Part shown: positions 1 through 11,296 of the stretch, piece by piece
Layout: each line of letters starts with the position of its first letter
How positions within the stretch are numbered: position 1 is the stretch's first letter
NCBI GenBank assembly: GCA_019155185.1
Contig: CM032801.1
Coordinates: 2,748,079-2,812,078 of the forward strand
Origin: Beaufortia kweichowensis
Taxonomy: Eukaryota > Chordata > Actinopteri > Cypriniformes > Gastromyzontidae
Direction of reading: 5' to 3'
Length of the DNA: 64,000 nt
Position numbers and translations under genes: made by a program
The notes under the pieces: model-generated
Database searches by the model: none
What the model saw: only the letters and a program-made list of their open reading frames with translations
What the model was told of the DNA's origin: nothing

Positions 1-331
1 AATGTATGAGCGGTGAATAATGAAGGAAAAATTTTCTCTAGCAGACTGGCCCAGTCTTACAGTCCATGAACACTAAAACAAAACATAACAAAATCTATTT
101 ACGAAGCTTAAATAGACAATGTTGTACTTTAACATTCTGCTGCCTTAATGTGTACAACTTTGTTCTGAGGAAGTTTCAAAAATATCACCTGCCATTATTA
201 GGTAAATTGACAACTACACATAATACATTTTGAATAGAAGTACATTTTCTGATGATTAGATGATCAGATTTTAAGATGATTATGCAATGATTTTATAATA
301 TTAAAGCACACTACTATAAGCCCATTGTAGT
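1..331. other. AT-rich intergenic spacer, no feature seen
   Basis: This stretch has no open frame of note, no splice-flanked coding block and no recognisable repeat. It ends where a GC-richer block opening with TGTCACGGGG begins. Confidence 0.6.
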
Positions 332-1600
332 TGTCACGGGGCCAACCCGCAGAGTTTGCATCCACGGGCCCCTCACTCCTCAGCAGCATTGCAGGCTGTG
401 GCACCACCCAACGTATAGCACGGTCCTACCCTGGCAGTGCCGGTTGTGACGTTCGGTGTGCTGCCAGACGACCACATGTCTAATTGCGACATTAAAGGGG
501 TTGCTTGGCGACTCTGGGGATGAGAACTCTGTTCCGCATACCCTCTTCAGCCCTGCCGGTCAAGTTAAAGTGGAAGTCTCCACTGTGTCCCAAGCCATCC
601 AGGGTGGAGGACTGGTTTGTGGATGCAGCCCAGGCTGGTCCTCAGCACCCCCATTGCCTTTCTTCATGAAAGTGCAGGAGGAGGTGACTAAGTCTTGTCT
701 GGGCCCTAGTCCGCAAGATCCCGGCCCACGCCATGGTGCTCCTGCAGGTATATCAGGCCAAAGCCCTATAGGAGCTCTACGAGAGTAGCACTGACCCAAG
801 GTTAATGCAAAAGCTCTGCACAATGACGGGCACCTCTTTCCGGGAGATAAAAGTCACTGCACACTTCCTGGCCCAGACAATGTCTCCCAGGCTGGGCTCT
901 TCAGCGACGCAGTCAAGAATGTCACCAAAGAATGTCTTCCAAAGAATGTCTTCTCATCAAGAAGACCCCAGAAATGCTCTGTCGGCATTGTGCTTTCCTT
1001 CCTCCAGGAAGGGTTGGAGCATAGGCTGTAGCCCTTCTCCTGAAAGTGTATGTCAGTGATATAGCTGTGCATTACGATCCTGTTCATAACAAATCTGCAG
1101 GGAAACACAACCTGGTCATCAGGTTCCTGAGGGGTGCAAGAAGACTAAATTATTCTCGCCCTAACCCTGTGCCTATTTTGGACCTCACTGTGATGCTAGA
1201 TGCCCTAGGGAAGACCTCCTTTGAGCCACTGAAGCTCATTCATTCTTTGCACCAGAGCTTTAGGACCTCAGAGCAGCTCTTTGTCTGTTACGGAGGTCGG
1301 CAGATAGGAAAGGCTGTCTTCAAATAGAGGCTGACCCACTGGATAGTGGATGCCATCTCCTTGGCGTACCAAGCCCCTGGCATGCCATGTCCCATAGGTT
1401 AAGAGCCCACTCCACTAGGAGTGTTGCATCCACCTGGACGATGGCACACAGTGCTTTGCTGATAGACATATGTAGAGCTGTGAGCTCGGCAACACCTAAC
1501 ACGTTTGCTTTGTTCTATAGCCTTGTGTACAGCTACAGCTTAAGTACATTATGGGGGACCGGGTGCCTTGGTGGCGGTGCTGGAAAGGACAGCAGCAGTG
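332..1600 (+). mobile_element. DIRS-type retrotransposon relic (Gag-like part fused to tyrosine recombinase)
   Basis: This is a degraded copy on the plus strand. About 640-945 carries a Gag-like region in shifting frames. At about 948 it jumps directly into a SSHQEDP block, which in fish DIRS elements sits near the start of the tyrosine recombinase. The whole reverse transcriptase/RNase H region between them is therefore missing. The recombinase continues at 1046-1327 (LVIRFLRGARRLN, FRTSEQLFVCYGG) and 1387-1530 (AHSTRSVAS, NTFALFYSL). The H-x-x-R pair and the terminal tyrosine of the recombinase fold are still readable. Frames are broken at about 1040, 1326 and 1380. The assignment rests on remembered similarity to teleost DIRS elements; no terminal repeats were identified for this copy. 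Confidence 0.7.
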
Positions 1601-1639
1601 GTCTATGACTGGGGTTCTTAGTTTACGTCTCAAGTATGG

Positions 1640-2323
1640 AGGTCATACTTGCTTCATTGCCACTGCTTCATTTAAGTGTGATCTGGTGTACCAACCACCA
1701 TTGTTCCCTTGGTCTGGGAATGCCAGCAGTGGCTGACTGGATCAGGAGAAAAACAGTTGTGGGACAGTGCTCACGTCACGCTTTAGCATGCTATAAGAAC
1801 CCAGATAATTCACTTGATCGAAAAAGGCGTCCACACCCAAACTATCAGCCAGGCTAGAGGGTCCGGCTATCCACTTGAAACCTAAGCTACCCAGCAGGAA
1901 GTTCAGGTCCAGGTATGTAGGTCCATTTTACATTCTAAGACAAATCAATTCTGTGACTTACAAGTTGGAGCTTCCTGCTAATTATCATATCTTTCATTCT
2001 TTTTAAGTTTCCCTGCTTAAACCAGTTCACCCTGCATCTGGCCCCGGTACTACGGAGGCTGAACCAACACCAATAATAATAATCTAAATCATAATCTATT
2101 GTTTCATGTTTTGACTCTTGTTTATGATTATCTTGCCTATTTATTGAATTACGATGGATGGATTACTGTTTTGTTTGGTTGCCTGTTGGACTGATTTCAC
2201 ATCGTTGACCATTGCCTGGACTACTAATTGTCAACCTGCTTAAGCGTCTTTGATTGTTGTAGTGTTTAACCTTAATAAACCGCTAATTGATTCTACACAA
2301 ACTGTAAGTCCTGACTCCTTACA
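1640..2323 (+). mobile_element. Ty3/gypsy 3' fragment (integrase C-terminus and LTR-like end)
   Basis: At 1684-1730 the conceptual protein reads YQPPLFPWSG, a hallmark of the C-terminal part of Ty3/gypsy integrases; the same block occurs in the element at 14154-17859 (near 16857-16890). About 1790-2070 continues in broken frames as the post-integrase region. From about 2080 the sequence is non-coding and contains a polyadenylation-like CTTAATAAACC (about 2271). It ends in CCTTACA, which could pair with the TGTCAC at 332 as the outer ends of a single inserted LTR element. No matching target duplication is seen at 332/2323, so this remains a composite of relics. Confidence 0.55.
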
Positions 2324-3789
2324 ATGCAAAAATATGTGATTGTTTTATATCAGTAAAAACCATGCATTATAAAAAATCTAATGAATGTCATCATGTATGT
2401 TTACACCTACATGTATGTGATTTTTATTAATCATAATATCAAAAACTCTAAAATGCATTTTACTAAAAATCATATCTAGTTGTTAATATAAGTTGTTAAT
2501 GACTAAATTGTACTATACTGTACCGGTTTGCAGATAGTGAATTATTAACAAAGTAGACAAACTCATTAATTTATTATTTACCAATACTTGGAGACTAGCT
2601 GAGAAGAATTTGGAGACTAGCTGAGAAATGACTCATCAAACATCGCATCAAACAATTCAGAAATTAGTTTTGTTTTCATCTCCATTGATAATGACCCATT
2701 ATTGCCTCACACACTTTACCATACACTACTATTAACTAAATGGCTAATTCAACATAACCACACACTTTTTTGAAGCAAAATATTTCTTTAAAATGAAGTT
2801 ACTGTAAATCTAAAAGGATCACAAAGTCTTTCACAACTATTCATTTTCAACTCTCATGAAACCCTGATGAGCACAAGAATTTGGGTAATGTAGCCACTTA
2901 CCTTTCCAAAGATCCCATATGGCTTTTCCAAGGCCATGTTTGTGTTTGTGCTTAAAGTCTGAATAGAGGGTCCTAGGCTGCCATACCCTGTGCTTTGGAG
3001 GTCTGCATGAGTAAGAGTAATGAGAGCTGTGATAACTTTGAAGTGCTGTAGACTTCCATTTATAGAGCAAGAAGCCACAAATAGACTGCGGACAGCAGGG
3101 AGCCCATCTGTGCACCCACAACAACAATACCATTCAAATCTGTGATGATTTGACCATCTTCTTATGAAATTGTCATAGTTTTTACATTATGGTTAATGTA
3201 ATGTTAACATGTCTATTTATTTTTTGCTGCTGGTAAATTAATTTCTTTATTCACAATAAATAACTTGTGGCCATAACATACCTTTTCTAGCCAGGTCAGT
3301 GCACAGTAATATATTTTTATTGCAGTATCAACATATATTATGTCACATATAATTTGTAATTGTTTAATTAAAAGTAAAACAAGTAAATTGTACTTATGGC
3401 TTGATGTTAGATTTTAGTGGACACCCTTACGAAAAAGAAGTATACTTCAAGTGCATTTTATGAAGTATACTTAATTAATGTTGAAGTATAGTAAATATAC
3501 TAACATCTTTACCATTGTAATACTTGTAGTAAAAGATTAGTTAATGAAAGTACACTTTCTTCGTCTTGTACATTTAAATGTAATGTATTTCTAAAAAGAG
3601 CTAATGTAATGTTTTTTTACAGTTGTATTTTAAAAAGGTTTTAAGTTGAGATTTTTGGTTAGTTGATGTAACTCCAGACAAAGCTCTGATTTCTGCAAGA
3701 CTCTATATATACAATTTAATATATACAGATTGTTAACCATGACACAGTTTTATTTTCATTAAAACACGTTCTGTGCTTATTATAAATTA
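2324..3789. other. Intergenic spacer
   Basis: This stretch is AT-rich with many short runs. The only block with unusual composition is 2886-3065, listed separately as a doubtful minus-strand exon. Around 3420-3620 there is a region rich in AAGTATACTT-like short inverted motifs, consistent with an old MITE, but no clear ends can be set. Confidence 0.45.
2905..3064 (-). CDS. Doubtful isolated exon, unnamed
   Basis: On the minus strand this block is less AT-rich than its surroundings. It ends in a strong donor (GGAAAG followed by GTAAGTGG, donor GT at 2903-2904) and can begin after CTGTCCGCAG near 3084. Two frames stay open across it, so the reading frame cannot be decided. One frame reads GSLQHFKVITALITLTHADL, which looks protein-like. 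I do not recognise a family, and no partner exon is evident within several kilobases. It may be an exon of a gene extending left of the window, or chance. Confidence 0.22.
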
Positions 3790-3847
3790 TTATAAGTGAT
3801 TCAAACAACTTTGGTAAGTCGGAACCCAACAACAAACGCGGTGAGTC

Positions 3848-5056
3848 ATGGCATCTTTTCCCAGTATTGTTACATGCACTGTTTGTCATATGTTTAGCTT
3901 AGCGTTCTCTGTCAGCAGTGAGGGTTTCACATGCGATAAATGTAGGGAAATAGTTAAGCTGACAGGGAAGATCTGAGAATTAGAATCACGCATCCAAATT
4001 TTACTTGAGGAGAGTAAGAGTAATATGGTTTTAGATAACACTTTGGATGCGAGAAATATTAGATCACTCACAAATAAAGCACTTTTTGTTAATGATATGA
4101 TCACAGATCGTGAATTAGATGTGCTTTGTCTAACAGAAACATGGCTGAAACCAGATGATTATATCACTTTGAATGAGTCTATTCCCCAAGACTACTGTTA
4201 TAAACATGAGCCTCGTCTAAAGGGCAGAGGTGGAGGTGTTGCTGCACTCTACAGTAATAACTTTAGCATTAACCAGAAGTCTAATTTTAAATATAACTCA
4301 TTTGAAACAATGGTACTTAGTATTATGTCATCTAATGTAAATGATAAAACATTCTTAAAATTTCTCCTGGCTACAGTGTATAGGCCACCAGGGCACCACA
4401 CAGACTTTATTAAAGAATTTGGTGACTTTTTATTAGAACTAGTACTGGCCGCAGATAGAGTTCTTGTAGTTGGTGATTTCAATATTCATGTAGATAACGA
4501 CTCTGACGTTTTGGGACTAGCTTTTACAGACATTCTCAACTCCGTAAGCATTAGAGAACATGTCTCAGGACCCACTCACTGTCGTAATCACACTTTAGAT
4601 CTTATACTGTCATATGGTATAAATGTGGACAATGTTAAAATTTATCAGCAAAGTGAAGACATCTCAGATCATTATTTAGTATCTTGTACGCTTCATCTGC
4701 CCACAGCTACAAACCCAACTCTGCGTTATAAATACAGTAGAACAATAACTGCTAGTACCAAAGACTCATTTCTTAGTAATCTGCTTGAATTACCTCCATT
4801 GCCTAGCATATGTGATAACTTGGAAGATCTTGATTATATTAACTCTGTCTTTTCCGGAACACTAAATACGATTGCTCCCCTGCGCCTAAAGAAAATCAAA
4901 GATAAAAGTCCAACTCCGTGGTATAATCAGAACACGCATGCACTAAAAAGGTCTGCCCGTAAAATGAAACGCACCTTTAAGAAAACAAAACTAGAGGTAT
5001 TCCGCATAGCTTGGAAGGATAGTCTTAAAATTCAGAAAAGCCTTAAAAAACTCTAG
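3848..5056 (+). pseudogene. LINE zinc finger plus AP-endonuclease region (ORF with in-frame TGA)
   Basis: The reading frame from 3848 is interrupted once by TGA at 3974-3976 and then stays open from 4025 to a TAG at 5054-5056. The endonuclease shows RSLTNKA near the start (the N-R-S-L type first block), LCLTETWL, a GGGVAALYS segment, VVGDFNIHVD and a C-terminal SDHYLVSCTLH. These correspond to the conserved metal-binding and catalytic blocks of the APE endonucleases that nick target DNA for LINE integration. The zinc finger upstream is followed by a short charged, coiled-coil-like stretch. The downstream transcriptase is out of frame. Confidence 0.8.
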
Positions 5057-6836
5057 ATCTGCCTACTTTGCGTCATTAATAGAAGGAAATCAACACAACG
5101 CAAAATTGTTATTTAACACAGTGGCTAACTTAACAAAAAATAAATCGTCACCATGCTCAGATGCCGGCTATCAACATAGTAGTGATGAATTTATGAATTT
5201 CTTTACAAATAAAATTGATAATATTAGAGAAAAAATTGTAACTATGCAACCAGAGGCTATATTCCCAGGACAGACGGAACATCCCAGCCCCCTTACTGAG
5301 CAACTGCAATTATTCTCAAACATAGAAAAGGATGAACTGTTTAAGATAATTTAATCATCTAAATCAGCAACGTGCACACTAGATCCAATCCCTACTACCT
5401 TATTAAAAGAGATGCTGCCTGAAATAATAGACCCTATGCTTAGTATTATAAACTCATCTTTAACATTAGGATATGTCCCTAAAGCATATAAGCTGGCCGT
5501 TATTATGCCTACTATTAAAAAACCACAACTTGATCCTAGAGACTTAGCAAACTATAGACCTATATCGAATCTACCTTTAATTTCCAAAGTACTTGAAAAC
5601 GTTGTTTCATCACAGCTATGCTCCTACCTCCATAGGAATGGAATCTATGAGGAATTCCAGTCGGGATTTAGAGCCCATCACAGTACAGAGACTGCTCTGA
5701 TCAGAGTTAACAATGATTTGCTCTTGTCATCTGATCGTGGCTGCATCTCATTACTTGTATTGTTAGATCTTAGCGCTGCCTTTGACACCATTGATCACAG
5801 CATACTTTTAAATAGACTAGTGGTTAAATAGTGGAATCGCATTAGAGTGGTTTAAATCATACTTATCTGACCGCTTTCAATATGTAGCAATAAGCAAGTC
5901 CAGTATGGAGTACCACAGGGATCTGTTTCACTACTCTTCACCCTGTACATGTTGCCCTTAGGAGCCATAATTAAGAAACATGGAGTTAATTGTCACTGCT
6001 ATGCCGACGATACTCAACTCTATATCTCCTCGAAGCCTCACGAAACACAGCAATTCACTAAAATGATGGAATGTATAGTTGACATAAAAACCTGGATGAG
6101 TAGCAACTTTCTGTTGTTGAACTCTGACAAAACAGAGATGTTAACCATTAGACCTAAAGCTCCCACACTTAACCAACAGGAATATTATCTTAACTATTGA
6201 CGGGTTCTCTACTAAGCCTTCATCATCAGCTAGGAATCTGGGCGTTTTATTCGACAGTACCCTCTCATTTGAAAGCCATGTTGCCAACACCTGTAAAACT
6301 CAAATCTCAAAAACATATCTAAACTGCGTCATACGCTGTCACTATCGAGTGCAGAAAAGTTAGTTCATGCATTCATGACATCTAGACTGGATTACTGCAA
6401 TGCATTATTAGGAGGCTGCCCAGCTAGCCTAATACAAAAGCTCCAACTAGTTCAAAATGCAGCGGTTAGAGTTCTCACAAGAACAAAATAGTTCGAACAT
6501 ATCAGCCCGGTACTGTCAACACTCCACTGGTTACCCATTACACAACGTATCAACTTTAAGATCTTACTGACTACTTATAAGGCTCTACATGGTTTAGCTC
6601 CTCAGTACCTGAGTGAGCTCCTAATACATTACAGTCCCTCACGTCCATTATGCTCTCAGGACTCTGGCCTTTTGGTAATACCTAGAATTTCTAAATCAAG
6701 TGGTGGTGGTAGATCATTCTCCTATTTAGCACCTAAACTTTGGAATAGTCTTCCTAGTGCTGTGCAGGAGGCAGACACACTCTCTCAGTTTAAATCTAGA
6801 TTAAAGACCTATCTCTTTAACATAGCATACACATAG
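5057..6836 (+). pseudogene. LINE reverse transcriptase region, frameshifted
   Basis: Segments in different frames together follow a LINE reverse transcriptase. 5106-5352 is the linker. 5412-5831 carries LANYRPISNLPLISKVLE, FRAHHSTETAL and LDLSAAFDTIDH. 5949-6200 carries the catalytic YADDTQLY (about 6000-6023) and LLNSDKTEML. About 6220-6330 has NLGVLFDSTLSF, and about 6500-6836 has the conserved C-terminal thumb/tail. The breaks fall near 5354, 5830, 6198, 6300 and 6490. There is no intact product. Confidence 0.8.
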
Positions 6837-7482
6837 TCCAACAGTTTATAACACAAATCCCCTAAGGGATTGTTAAGCTGTATTAATTAGGCCAACCGGA
6901 ACCCGGGAACCGGGATCACTTCCCTAACAATCTGATGTACTGGTGTGAAACCGTATTTTGCTCCCAGTTTGTTTGTTTCTTATTATTCCAAGGTTGCATC
7001 CAGTCCATACCCTGACCTGACGTTGGATCTGTCAGAAGGAGGCGGCGACCCCCACGAGAACCTGCACTCATTATAGCTAATGCTAATGCTAGTTACTACG
7101 TTGAATGATAATGCTAAACAGTATTTATGCTAATCTCTTTAACTATTTAACTTTGACTAATTAACTACTTCTTTTCTGTCTATGTCAGCAGTTTGATGTT
7201 ATAGCTGCACTCAGTCAACTCAGTCATCCCCAGCTAAACAATCCTTTATTGTATAATATTAGCCTTTTAACTACTACCTAGTTTACCATACACACAAAGA
7301 CATTGTTAAATTCAATCACAACTAATAATCCAGATCAACTCAGACCCACATGGCTTCAAACTTTAGCAAATTTAGTACATGACTTTTCAAAAAATTTTTA
7401 TCAAACTACTGACTGCAGCTGTGACGCGTCAGAGGAGAAATTACCCTCCAACCCTCCTGGGTTCTCCCAAGGTTTTTTTCTC

Positions 7483-7502
7483 CATATATATATATATATA
7501 TA
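7483..7502. repeat. (TA)n microsatellite at the LINE 3' end
   Basis: An uninterrupted TA run follows the LINE tail (TTTCTCCA). Many L2 elements end in short tandem repeats, so this may be the element's own tail. Confidence 0.85.
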
Positions 7503-8485
7503 CACATTCATTAATGGAGTTTCTGTGGAACAAACGACAGCATGGGGGAAAAAAGTGCAGTAGTTACTAGATACAGCAGGTCATGTGATTACACAGATAA
7601 CACAGTAGCCAAGGGGAAAAATATTTATCAAGCAGGACTTTTTGGTTGAAAATGTTGTAGTGTAAGCAGCCCATAAGTATAATTGCATACTTAAGCTAGT
7701 CAAGTATTATTTGGGGACAGCTGTACTTTACTAATATCCTTTACTGTGTTTGCAAGGTTAAATTGTTTTCATCCAGGCAGGATGTTAGATTTTAATCTTT
7801 TTTTAAGTTTGATCCAAAGGTGCAATACATTTGTCTTACTTGTCAGTATCTTCTTAATTTCACTACATAGCAAAAATTACACCTTTTTACATCTTTAATG
7901 AGCTGATAGAATCATGCATTTAGCATGCCTTTGATGGCCTTGTGTAGAGTATGAAGATCATAGTTCATTCAACATGTAAGGATGACTTACATACTGCTAT
8001 GTAAGATATCCACATCAACACAAATAGAAAATCTGCTAAACTAGATAAATAATGATTGCATACTTGACCTCCATGTTCAAGTTTATTTTCCATAACTGTG
8101 TAACTTTTTGAGAAATATATCTACATTTTAAAGATCTTAGATCTTATACACTTTCCTCCTAGAGATGTTTAGAATTTAGGATGTAAGCATAAGGTAACTG
8201 AACTGGTAACTGAAACATGATGTGCCTGTGTGCATGCGTGGGTAACATTCTGTTTTGAACATTTAACTGAGCCTAATCATGTGCTCTTTAATTATCTATA
8301 AATATAAATATAATATAATTTATAATTATATAATCATCCTACAGAATATGATAGCTTTAGTTTAAATTAGCTAAATAATATCACTTTTCACATATAATAT
8401 GTCACAATATATGTCACATATTACTTTAAATAAGTAACTTCAAGGATATAAACAGCGAATGAGTGACCTGCAGTTACTAGAGTTT
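7503..8485. other. AT-rich spacer with a candidate polyadenylation signal for the unnamed minus-strand gene
   Basis: There is no coding block here. On the minus strand an AATAAA (plus-strand TTTATT at 8082-8087) lies about 400 bp past the stop of the exon at 8486-8638 and could serve its 3' untranslated region. Confidence 0.35.
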
Positions 8486-8638
8486 TCAGACAGGATAAAA
8501 AGCACTGTTCAAGAAATCTGATTCGGCATGACCATCAAAGCCACTCGAGTTATAGAAGTCTCCATCATATGGACCTTGTGTCAGGGGTTCCACATCATCA
8601 TCTGAGGTAGACGGGTGAGTCAGAATAATCCGAGGTAT
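8486..8638 (-). CDS. Last coding exon of an unnamed minus-strand gene
   Basis: The minus strand shows a good acceptor (GATCTTTTGACAG) followed by 50 in-frame codons and a TGA (plus-strand 8486-8488). The peptide begins IPRIILTHPSTSDDDVEPL and ends with DFLNSAFYPV. It is acidic, serine/asparagine-rich and has several Y/F-centred motifs (GDFYNSSGF, SAFYPV), like the cytoplasmic tail of a membrane receptor. The phase is 0, matching the exon at 10996-11079. I do not recognise the protein, so no function is given. That this is coding rests on the splice sites, the phase match and the non-random composition in AT-rich surroundings. Confidence 0.6.
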   Translation of the reverse strand: MPRIILTHPSTSDDDVEPLTQGPYDGDFYNSSGFDGHAESDFLNSAFYPV

Positions 8639-9000
8639 CTGTCAAAAGATCATATTGGGATGGGCAGAAATGAATAGTCTCAGATTTTACAAAATAATTA
8701 ATATATTTCCAAGAAAATGTCTTTTATCAGAAAAAAAACTTGAATTTAGTTTTACCCCTTTTTTCAGTACTTAATTTGAGTTTATTTTTTTAAACCATTG
8801 GCAAATATTTTTGCTAGTTTCAAGCATAAACTCACCTAAAAAATCTTTTTTTTTCATAAAACAAGACTCAATATTATATGTAATTTTGCTTAACAAGGAA
8901 GTATATCCTGATTTAAGATTTTTTAGATATTTTTTGCAGTCAGCCATTGCCGGATCACTCTACCTCACTATGTCTGTCGCCAGAGGGTACAGTATGGCTG

Positions 9001-9003
<3 letters not shown>

Positions 9004-9053
<50 letters not shown>

Positions 9054-9077
9054 TATATATATATATATATATATATA
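9004..9077. repeat. (TA)n microsatellite, two blocks
   Basis: TA runs cover 9004-9050 and 9054-9077, separated by CAG. The open frames that read as IYIYIY over this run are artefacts of the repeat. Confidence 0.95.
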
Positions 9078-9351
9078 CAGACAAGTGTCACATGATCCTT
9101 TAAAAATCATTATTAATATTCTGATTTATTATCAGTGCTGGAAACAGTTGTGCTGCTTAATATTTTTTGAACCTGTGATACTTTTTTGGATCCTTTGCAC
9201 AAGAATATATATATATATATATACAGACAAGTGTCACATGATCCTTTAAAAATCATTATTAATATTCTGATTTATTATCAGTGCTGGAAACAGTTGTGCT
9301 GCTTAATATTTTTTAAACCTGTGATACTTTTTTGGATTCTTTGCTCAAGAA
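9077..9351. repeat. Direct tandem duplication, two ~129-bp copies
   Basis: The unit starting ACAGACAAGTGTCACATGAT occurs at 9077-9205 and again at 9223-9351. The copies differ at only a few bases by eye and are separated by an 18-bp (TA)n. The unit is also the inverse complement of about 9590-9705 in the neighbouring repeat, so it is a partial copy of that family. The TA tract present at both unit starts suggests slippage or unequal exchange at the microsatellite. Confidence 0.85.
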
Positions 9352-9400
9352 AAGGTTAAAAAGAACTGCATTTATTTATAATAGAAAGATTTTCTAACAA

Positions 9401-9777
9401 TATACACTACTATTCCAAAGTTTGGGTCACTTTTATTCTTTCTTTTTTTGAAAGTAATTAATACTTTTATTCATCAAGAATGTGTTAAATTAATAAAATG
9501 TGATAGCATAGATTTACATTGTTAGAAAATAATTATATTATAAATAAATGCTGTTCTTTTTAACTTGTTATTCATCAAAGAAATCTGAAAAAAAGAATCA
9601 AGGGTTAAAAAAATATTCGGCAGCACAAATGTTTCCAACATTGATAATACTAAGAAAAAATCAGCATATTAGAATGATTTCTGAAGGATCATGTGACAAT
9701 TAAATGCAGCCTAGATGAGTGTAGGAGACTTCTTTAAAAAACGTACTAATCCCAAACTTTTGAGCAGCAGTGTATAT
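9401..9777. mobile_element. Non-autonomous DNA transposon (teleost MITE-like) with terminal inverted repeats
   Basis: The left end reads ACACTACTATTCCAAAGTTT and the right end is its degenerate inverse complement (CCCAAACTTTTGAGCAGCAGTGTATA). Both are typical of a very common teleost non-autonomous DNA transposon. There is no coding capacity. The part at about 9590-9705 matches the inverted tandem copies at 9077-9351, so the cluster 9077-9777 is an inverted arrangement of two members of one family. Confidence 0.65.
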
Positions 9778-10594
9778 ACAGTTGTGGACTGCTTACATTT
9801 TCTTAGCACACCAAGGTGACTAGAAACATGATGTTGTCCATTCATGACTTTCTATTTCACAAAAGAATAAATATGAAGTAAAACAAAGGCCAAATATGCT
9901 TATTATTAATCATAATCGGTAAAATGAAATAATACTGTTCTGATGTTCATAAGATTGCTGAGCTACACAAAATATAAAGTGGCATTAAGGAAATAGTTAA
10001 AATGATAAAAAATTCCCATTTGCAACATCAGGGTAACAATTAAGACGTTTTAAACCACTGGAGATGTTGCAGATCTGCCTGAAAGAGGATTTAAGTGTCT
10101 AAAAACTCTTCAGGGACCACAGATAGAAAACTGCAGAAATTAGTTCAATCTTGGGGTCAGAAAGCTTTAAAAAAGGTAAAGGGAAACAGCACCTTGTTTG
10201 GGACACAGTTAAGGAAACAAACCCACTGCTCTCATGCAAAAAATCTCCAGTATTAATTTGCCGTACTGGATTTTCAGGCAGGACTGGGTTCTATGGCCAT
10301 ATGAAACTACTTACTTGCCATAAATTCTTCAGCCTCATTATAAGCTTCAGACATTATAAGAGAAAACTAAGCAGTTTTTAGGTAGTAAAAAGCATTAAAT
10401 GAAAGGGTGCCAACAATTGTGTCCAACGTGCATTTAAGGAAAACATTTTTCATAATGTGTTTTCCCCACTTTCAATATTTTAGTATTTTTGTGAATTTTT
10501 TTTTTTTTTTTCAAAAGGAGGAACAATGCAGATTTATTTTTGCAACTGTCTTTGCTCATATTTTCAAGGGTACCAATATTTTTGTCCACAACTG
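9778..10594. other. Spacer with a probable Tc1/mariner-like relic
   Basis: 10020-10200 contains blocks resembling a degraded transposase. 10405-10595 ends in TTCAAGGGTACCAATATTTTTGTCCACAACTG, which looks like the terminal repeat of a fish Tc1-like element. No intact reading frame or opposite end was located. Confidence 0.3.
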
Positions 10595-10705
<111 letters not shown>

Positions 10706-10995
10706 TGTGTTTAGAACTACATTTTGTGCAAAGGTTTCCTCAACATTTATACTGGAATACAAGATCATTACATCATTAACAGTTGGACATCACAATTTCA
10801 CAGGGAAAGGTACATTGTCAGGTAGGACAACATGTGTTATGAGATTTGGACAAGAATTTACAAATATGGTTGCAAAATGTGGAGGTCTGGGTTTCATCAA
10901 AATGAAGGGCACTATCTTGATAAAAGGCATTTATAAGACTGCACCAAGACACACACATCTAAGGACATAGAATTGCAAACTATCCTGGCACATAC

Positions 10996-11079
10996 CATCA
11001 TGGTATTTTTCACAACCTGTAGGGTATTGTTTTTAAAGGTCTCAATGTCTTTCTTTGGCTTTAACTCCTCCAGATTATC
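10996..11079 (-). CDS. Penultimate coding exon of the unnamed minus-strand gene
   Basis: This is an 84-bp phase-0 exon, bounded by a good acceptor (TTTTTCATTAG) and a good donor (ATG followed by GTATGTG). It encodes 28 residues beginning DNLEELKPKKDIETFKNN and ending QVVKNTMM. The strongly charged helix-like start and open frame support coding. Its phase fits the terminal exon at 8486-8638 directly, giving ...KNTMM-IPRII.... The 2.4 kb intron between the two holds the repeat cluster and (TA)n arrays. The gene is not recognised. Confidence 0.58.
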
Positions 11080-11296
11080 CTAATGAAAAATAACATGAAC
11101 ATTATCAAAAGAAAAACTGAAAAATGAACATGACTAATCAATAAAAGCAAATATTGAATCTAATAATTAAATAAATTAAAAACAGTACTACAATAGGACT
11201 ATCTGATATAATGTATGCTATATTACATTCACAGAGTAAAACGTCAATTAACGTTTCTCCCTTGTGGCAGTATAATAAAACTTACAAAAATAGCTC

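Larger units (their letters stand above)
3790..7482 (+). mobile_element. L2/CR1-group LINE, full-length-like but broken
   Basis: This is a non-LTR retrotransposon on the plus strand of about 3.7 kb. In order it has: an ATG at 3848 opening a CX2C...CX2C zinc finger; a premature TGA at 3974-3976; an AP-endonuclease domain in the same frame at 4025-5056; a reverse transcriptase in shifting frames (5412-5831 with NYRPIS and AFDTIDH, 5949-6200 with YADDTQLY); and a C-terminal region with the SPVLSTLHWLPIT and PKLWNSLP blocks (about 6500-6760). The 3' untranslated part ends in TGGGTTCTCCCAAGGTTTTTTTC, typical of teleost L2 tails, and runs into a (TA)n repeat. At least one stop and three or more frameshifts make it inactive. 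Confidence 0.85.

Noticed and set aside
8811..9249. Two overlapping 94-100 codon plus-strand frames
   Set aside because: They are driven by the (TA)n runs and a transposon fragment, and no family matches.
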